DNA from: Geoalkalibacter sp.
GTDB taxonomy: Bacteria > Desulfobacterota > Desulfuromonadia > Desulfuromonadales > Geoalkalibacteraceae
Length of the DNA stretch: 64,000 nt
NCBI RefSeq assembly: GCF_030605225.1
Contig: NZ_JAUWAV010000012.1
Location: 1-64,000, forward strand
Reading direction: 5' to 3'
In this document: positions 61,132-64,000 of the stretch, piece after piece
Layout of the letters: every line of letters starts with the position of its first letter
Position numbering within the stretch: position 1 is the stretch's first letter
Notes under the pieces: model-generated
Seen by the model: only the letters and a program-made list of their open reading frames with translations
Database searches by the model: none
Told to the model about the DNA's origin: nothing
Translations under genes and position numbers: made by a program

Positions 61132-62985
61132 ATGCGCAGAGCGGCCGTCGCAGGTTTGCTGGTGGGGTGCCTGATCCTGGCGGGATTGGGGCTGGTCATG
61201 CCGAAGGGGGCCGGCGCGGCGTCCGACCCCGAGGTGCGGGCCGCTATCGAACGCTATCACGCCGGGCGCCCGGAGGAGGCCCTGAGCGTGTTGCGCGGCT
61301 TTGTCATCGCCAATCCCGGTTCGCCGGATCTGCCCGAGGCGCAGCTCTACCTGGCGCGCATTTTTCACGATCAGGGCCAGTGCGCCCAGGCCGAGCTCTA
61401 TCTCGAGCGCCTGCCGCCCGGCGATCCGACCCCGGAGGTGCGCCTGATCCGGGGCTCCTGCCTGGTGCAGCAGGGCTATCCCCTGGAGGGCGCCACCATT
61501 TTGCTGCCCCTGGAGCAAGCCCCTTTGGCCCAGGCTGATCGCGCCCTGGCCTTCGGGCGCCTCGGCCAGGCCTACGCCGCCCTCGACGAACCCCTGCGCG
61601 CCCTGCTGTTCTATCGCCAGGCCCTGGAATTGAGCGCCGCGCCGGGCGATTGGCTGGGACTCATCCATGAACTGCTGCGCGATTCTGTTCCCGAGGCGGT
61701 GCTCGACGAAGCGGCCTTCATGTTTCGCGGCACGCCCATCGGCCAGGATGCCGCCCTGCAAGCGGCGCAGCGCGCCTTCGCGCGCGGCGATCGCGAACGC
61801 GCCGCGGCGCTGCTCAATCAGGTGCTCGGCGATCCCACCCCCTTTCCCTATCGTGACGAGGCCCGCGCCCTGGCCGAGCGTCTGCCCGGCGCGGCCACGA
61901 CGGACGCGGCGGCGCTGGGCGTCATCCTGCCCCTTACGGGACGCTTCGCCCCCTTTGGCGAGGCGGTGCGGCGCGGCCTGGATCTGGCCGCGGGCCTGCA
62001 TAATCAGGGTTATCACCAGATCCGGCTCATTTATCGCGACAGCGGCGCCGAGGCCCAGCAGGCCGCGGAGGCCGTCACCAGCCTGGCGCGCACCGAGGGG
62101 GTTCTGGCCATCGTCGGTCCCCTCACGGGCGCCGCGGCGCAGGGGGCCGCCGAACGCGCCCAGCAGGAGGGGGTGGCGACCCTCAGCCTGTCCCCGCGCG
62201 ACGGCCTGCCTCAGATCGGCCCCTGGGCCTTTCGCTATTCCCTCACCAGTCGCCAGCAGGCCGCGGCCCTCGCCGAATATGCCGTCGATCGGGCGGGGCT
62301 GCGCCGCTTCGCGGTGCTCTATCCCCACAATCGACTCGGCGAGGAAATGCTCGCCCTGTTCAGCGAGGAGGTCAATCGGCGCGGCGGCCAGGTAGTGCGC
62401 CGCCAGCCCTATGCCGAGGAGGCCACGGATTTTCGCGCGCCCATCCGGCGTCTCATGGGTCTGGATCCCAACGCGCCCGACGAGCGCGCCGGCACCCGCG
62501 CCGTGCCCTTCGAGGCGCTTTTCATCCCCGATGGCGCCGAGCGCGTCGGGCTGATCGTGCCGCAACTGGCCTACCACGGCATGGAACAGGTGCGCCTGCT
62601 CGGCACCAGCGGCTGGAACAGTCCCGAGCTGCCGCGCCTGGGAGGCCGCTTCGTCGAGGGGGCGGTGTTCGTCGACGGCTTTTTTGTCGACAGTCCCCTG
62701 CCGGAAACACGCGAATTCGTGACCCTCTATCGCCAGGCCTACGGCGAGGAGCCTTCCATCCTGGCAGCGCAGGCCTTCGATGCGGCGAACCTCTTGTTCT
62801 CGCTTCTCGGCCGCCCCGATATTCGCAGCCGCGAGGATGTGCGCCGCGCCCTGGCCGAGGGATATGCCTTTTCCGGCGCCACGGGGCGCCTGCGGGTCGC
62901 GGGCGACGGCGAGCTTGAGCGCGCCCTTTTTGTGATCCGCGTGCAGAACGGAGAATTGGTGCAACTGAGCGCGGATCAGCTCTAG
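61132..62985 (+). CDS. LpoA/LppC-like protein: tetratricopeptide repeats plus periplasmic-binding fold
   Basis: A 617-residue exported protein. A signal peptide (AGLLVGCLILAGLGLV) is followed by helical TPR-like repeats at about residues 40-230 (EALSVLRGFVIANPGSPDLP, AQLYLARIFHDQGQ) and a type I periplasmic-binding fold from ~260 (ALGVILPLTGRFAPFGEAVR; LSLSPRDGLPQIGPWAFRYS). This order matches LpoA, an outer-membrane activator of penicillin-binding protein 1A. The Cys in LLVGC might be a lipobox, but the following context is unusual. Shares the downstream region of the heat-shock operon. Confidence 0.82.
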   Translation: MRRAAVAGLLVGCLILAGLGLVMPKGAGAASDPEVRAAIERYHAGRPEEALSVLRGFVIANPGSPDLPEAQLYLARIFHDQGQCAQAELYLERLPPGDPTPEVRLIRGSCLVQQGYPLEGATILLPLEQAPLAQADRALAFGRLGQAYAALDEPLRALLFYRQALELSAAPGDWLGLIHELLRDSVPEAVLDEAAFMFRGTPIGQDAALQAAQRAFARGDRERAAALLNQVLGDPTPFPYRDEARALAERLPGAATTDAAALGVILPLTGRFAPFGEAVRRGLDLAAGLHNQGYHQIRLIYRDSGAEAQQAAEAVTSLARTEGVLAIVGPLTGAAAQGAAERAQQEGVATLSLSPRDGLPQIGPWAFRYSLTSRQQAAALAEYAVDRAGLRRFAVLYPHNRLGEEMLALFSEEVNRRGGQVVRRQPYAEEATDFRAPIRRLMGLDPNAPDERAGTRAVPFEALFIPDGAERVGLIVPQLAYHGMEQVRLLGTSGWNSPELPRLGGRFVEGAVFVDGFFVDSPLPETREFVTLYRQAYGEEPSILAAQAFDAANLLFSLLGRPDIRSREDVRRALAEGYAFSGATGRLRVAGDGELERALFVIRVQNGELVQLSADQL

Positions 62986-63002
62986 CCGCCGAGGAGCGTG
63001 CC

Positions 63003-63782
63003 ATGTCGATCAGGACCATCGCGATTCTTTCGGCGCTGCTGTGGTTGGCGGCCTGTGTCGGGCCGGCGGGCGTGGCGCAGTCCGCGCCCGAATCCTCGGC
63101 CCTGGTCGCCGGTCCCCCCGGCATTGCCGGGACGGTGCGCGACAGCCGCGGTGAGCCGGCGCAAGGGGCGGTGGTCTACGCCTATCGCAGCGCGCGCGCC
63201 GGGCTGCGCGGTCCGGCGGATTTCGCCGCGCCGGTCGACGCCGAGGGCCGCTATTTTCTCGATCTGGTGGAGGGCCGCTATCATCTGGTGGCGCGCCGCC
63301 GCGCCTCGGGGGAGGACGCCGGGCCGCCGCGTCCCGGCGATGCCTGGGCCCCTCATCCGCAAAACCCCCTGGAAGTGCGGCCCGGTTTCACCACCCGCGC
63401 CGATTTCCGTCTGCTCGCCATCACCCAGCCCATGATCATGAAGGAGGGCACCCTCACCAGCGGCGACACGGGGTTCTCCGGCGTGGTGCGCGACGCCCGG
63501 GGTCGGCCGGTGAGCGGCGCCCTGGTGCTCGCCTACCGCGATCGCAACTTCCAGCGCATGCCCGATCATACGGCGCCCGCCACCGGCGAGGACGGGGTGT
63601 TCACCCTGTATCTGCCCCAGGGCGGCACCTATTGCCTGGTGGTGCGCACGCGCACCCGCGGCCAGCCGGCGGCGGGTGAACTCTACGCGGTTCTGGGCGA
63701 AGGCGCCGAGGCCTGCCGTGAAGCGCGGCGCGGCGAGATCCGCGATCTCGGCGAGATCATCGTGCGGCCCTACGGCCGCTGA
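63003..63782 (+). CDS. Lipoprotein with two carboxypeptidase-regulatory-like domains
   Basis: A 259-residue protein with a lipobox (LLWLAAC) that predicts a lipid-anchored N-terminus. Two similar beta-sandwich modules follow, GIAGTVRDSRGEPAQGAVVY and GFSGVVRDARGRPVSGALVL, which are CarboxypepD_reg-like repeats often found in surface or adhesion proteins. GAGGAGCGTGCC precedes the ATG. It follows the LpoA-like gene by 17 bases. Function unknown. Confidence 0.82.
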   Translation: MSIRTIAILSALLWLAACVGPAGVAQSAPESSALVAGPPGIAGTVRDSRGEPAQGAVVYAYRSARAGLRGPADFAAPVDAEGRYFLDLVEGRYHLVARRRASGEDAGPPRPGDAWAPHPQNPLEVRPGFTTRADFRLLAITQPMIMKEGTLTSGDTGFSGVVRDARGRPVSGALVLAYRDRNFQRMPDHTAPATGEDGVFTLYLPQGGTYCLVVRTRTRGQPAAGELYAVLGEGAEACREARRGEIRDLGEIIVRPYGR

Positions 63783-63784
63783 CT

Positions 63785-63816
63785 CAGGCCGCGAGGCCCT
63801 GTTTGGTATTTTTTTC
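63785..63816 (+). terminator. Terminator after the lipoprotein gene
   Basis: CAGGCC and GGCCCTG pair with one bulge around GCGA, followed by TTTGGTATTTTTTT. Confidence 0.7.
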
Positions 63817-63859
63817 GTTCTTTGTCAAATAGTTACGCTCTTGGGTCGGGAGGCGCGCC

Positions 63860-63888
63860 TTGACCCGACAAGGATGCTATGGTATAGT
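63860..63888 (+). promoter_or_regulatory. Sigma-70 promoter of the CarD-family gene
   Basis: TTGACC, 17-base spacer, TATAGT, 27 bases ahead of the start codon. Confidence 0.8.
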
Positions 63889-63915
63889 TCACCCTTCGCA
63901 AGGGAGGCTTTACCC

Positions 63916-64000
63916 ATGTTCAAGATCGGTGATATGGCCGTTTACCCGGCCCAGGGAGTTGGTGTGATCGAGTCCATCGAGCCTCGGGAATTTCAGGGGC
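63916..64000 (+). CDS. CarD-family transcription regulator, 5' part
   Basis: The window ends after 28 codons. The visible MFKIGDMAVYPAQGVGVIES matches the N-terminal RNA-polymerase-interaction domain of CarD/CdnL proteins, which stabilise open promoter complexes. AAGGGAGGCTTTACCC precedes the ATG. The rest lies outside the window. Confidence 0.88.
   Translation, partial: MFKIGDMAVYPAQGVGVIESIEPREFQG

Overview
The window looks like a chromosome segment of a bacterium related to Desulfuromonadales/Geobacterales (formerly Deltaproteobacteria). This is inferred from gene content and high GC: an hrcA-grpE-dnaK-dnaJ operon under CIRCE, a Mrp-type Na+/H+ antiporter cluster, comM/trxB, a CarD-family regulator and a 2-oxoacid:ferredoxin oxidoreductase. 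The antiporter would suit a salt- or alkali-adapted relative. No rRNA, tRNA, CRISPR array, transposase or recognisable integrase was seen.

Left flank (1-4651): the end of a 2-oxoacid:ferredoxin oxidoreductase beta gene, a cytidylate-kinase-like gene, a rhomboid protease, small Cys-rich and Lys-rich proteins, a cold-shock gene and a RelE/Phd toxin-antitoxin pair.

Centre (4735-43410): the main feature. A full-length comM (41881-43410, minus strand) forms the right edge. Its 3' end recurs to the left, always on the same strand: two near-complete 3' segments (4735-5217, 14706-15187), a truncated one (17453-17583) and two decayed scraps (14202-14283, 14365-14400). Both near-complete segments begin at the same place in comM, the TTGCAGGG stretch encoding the conserved NPC motif, and each abuts a paralogous gene for a protein with two helix-turn-helix regions. 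The simplest reading is a pile-up of genomic islands that integrated one after another into comM, each carrying a replacement comM 3' end that restored the reading frame. The cargo is (i) a K+ uptake operon kdpFABC-kdpDE with an extra 26-codon ORF; (ii) a hipBA module with three operators exactly 49 bp apart; (iii) a lower-GC catabolic block from 17.6 to 41.85 kb. The block holds a RarD-type permease, a FadR-type regulator, a branched-chain-amino-acid-type ABC importer, an aldehyde dehydrogenase, a shikimate-dehydrogenase-like enzyme, a quinone-oxidoreductase-like enzyme, three SDRs, GlcD/GlcF-type lactate/glycolate oxidase subunits, a MoaD/ThiS protein with an aldehyde:ferredoxin oxidoreductase, a VOC protein and a complete 2-oxoacid dehydrogenase complex (fused E1, E2, E3). 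Together these suggest import and stepwise oxidation of an oxygenated organic acid or alcohol to an acyl-CoA; the substrate cannot be read from sequence.

Right flank (43513-64000): high-GC housekeeping genes: trxB, a CDF metal exporter, a nitrilase-family hydrolase, a Mrp/Mbh-like antiporter operon (E-F-G-MbhD-MbhE-B-C-D-D-small-D) followed by a universal stress protein and hemW, then the CIRCE-controlled heat-shock operon, an LpoA-like lipoprotein-activator-type protein, a lipoprotein and the start of a CarD-family gene.
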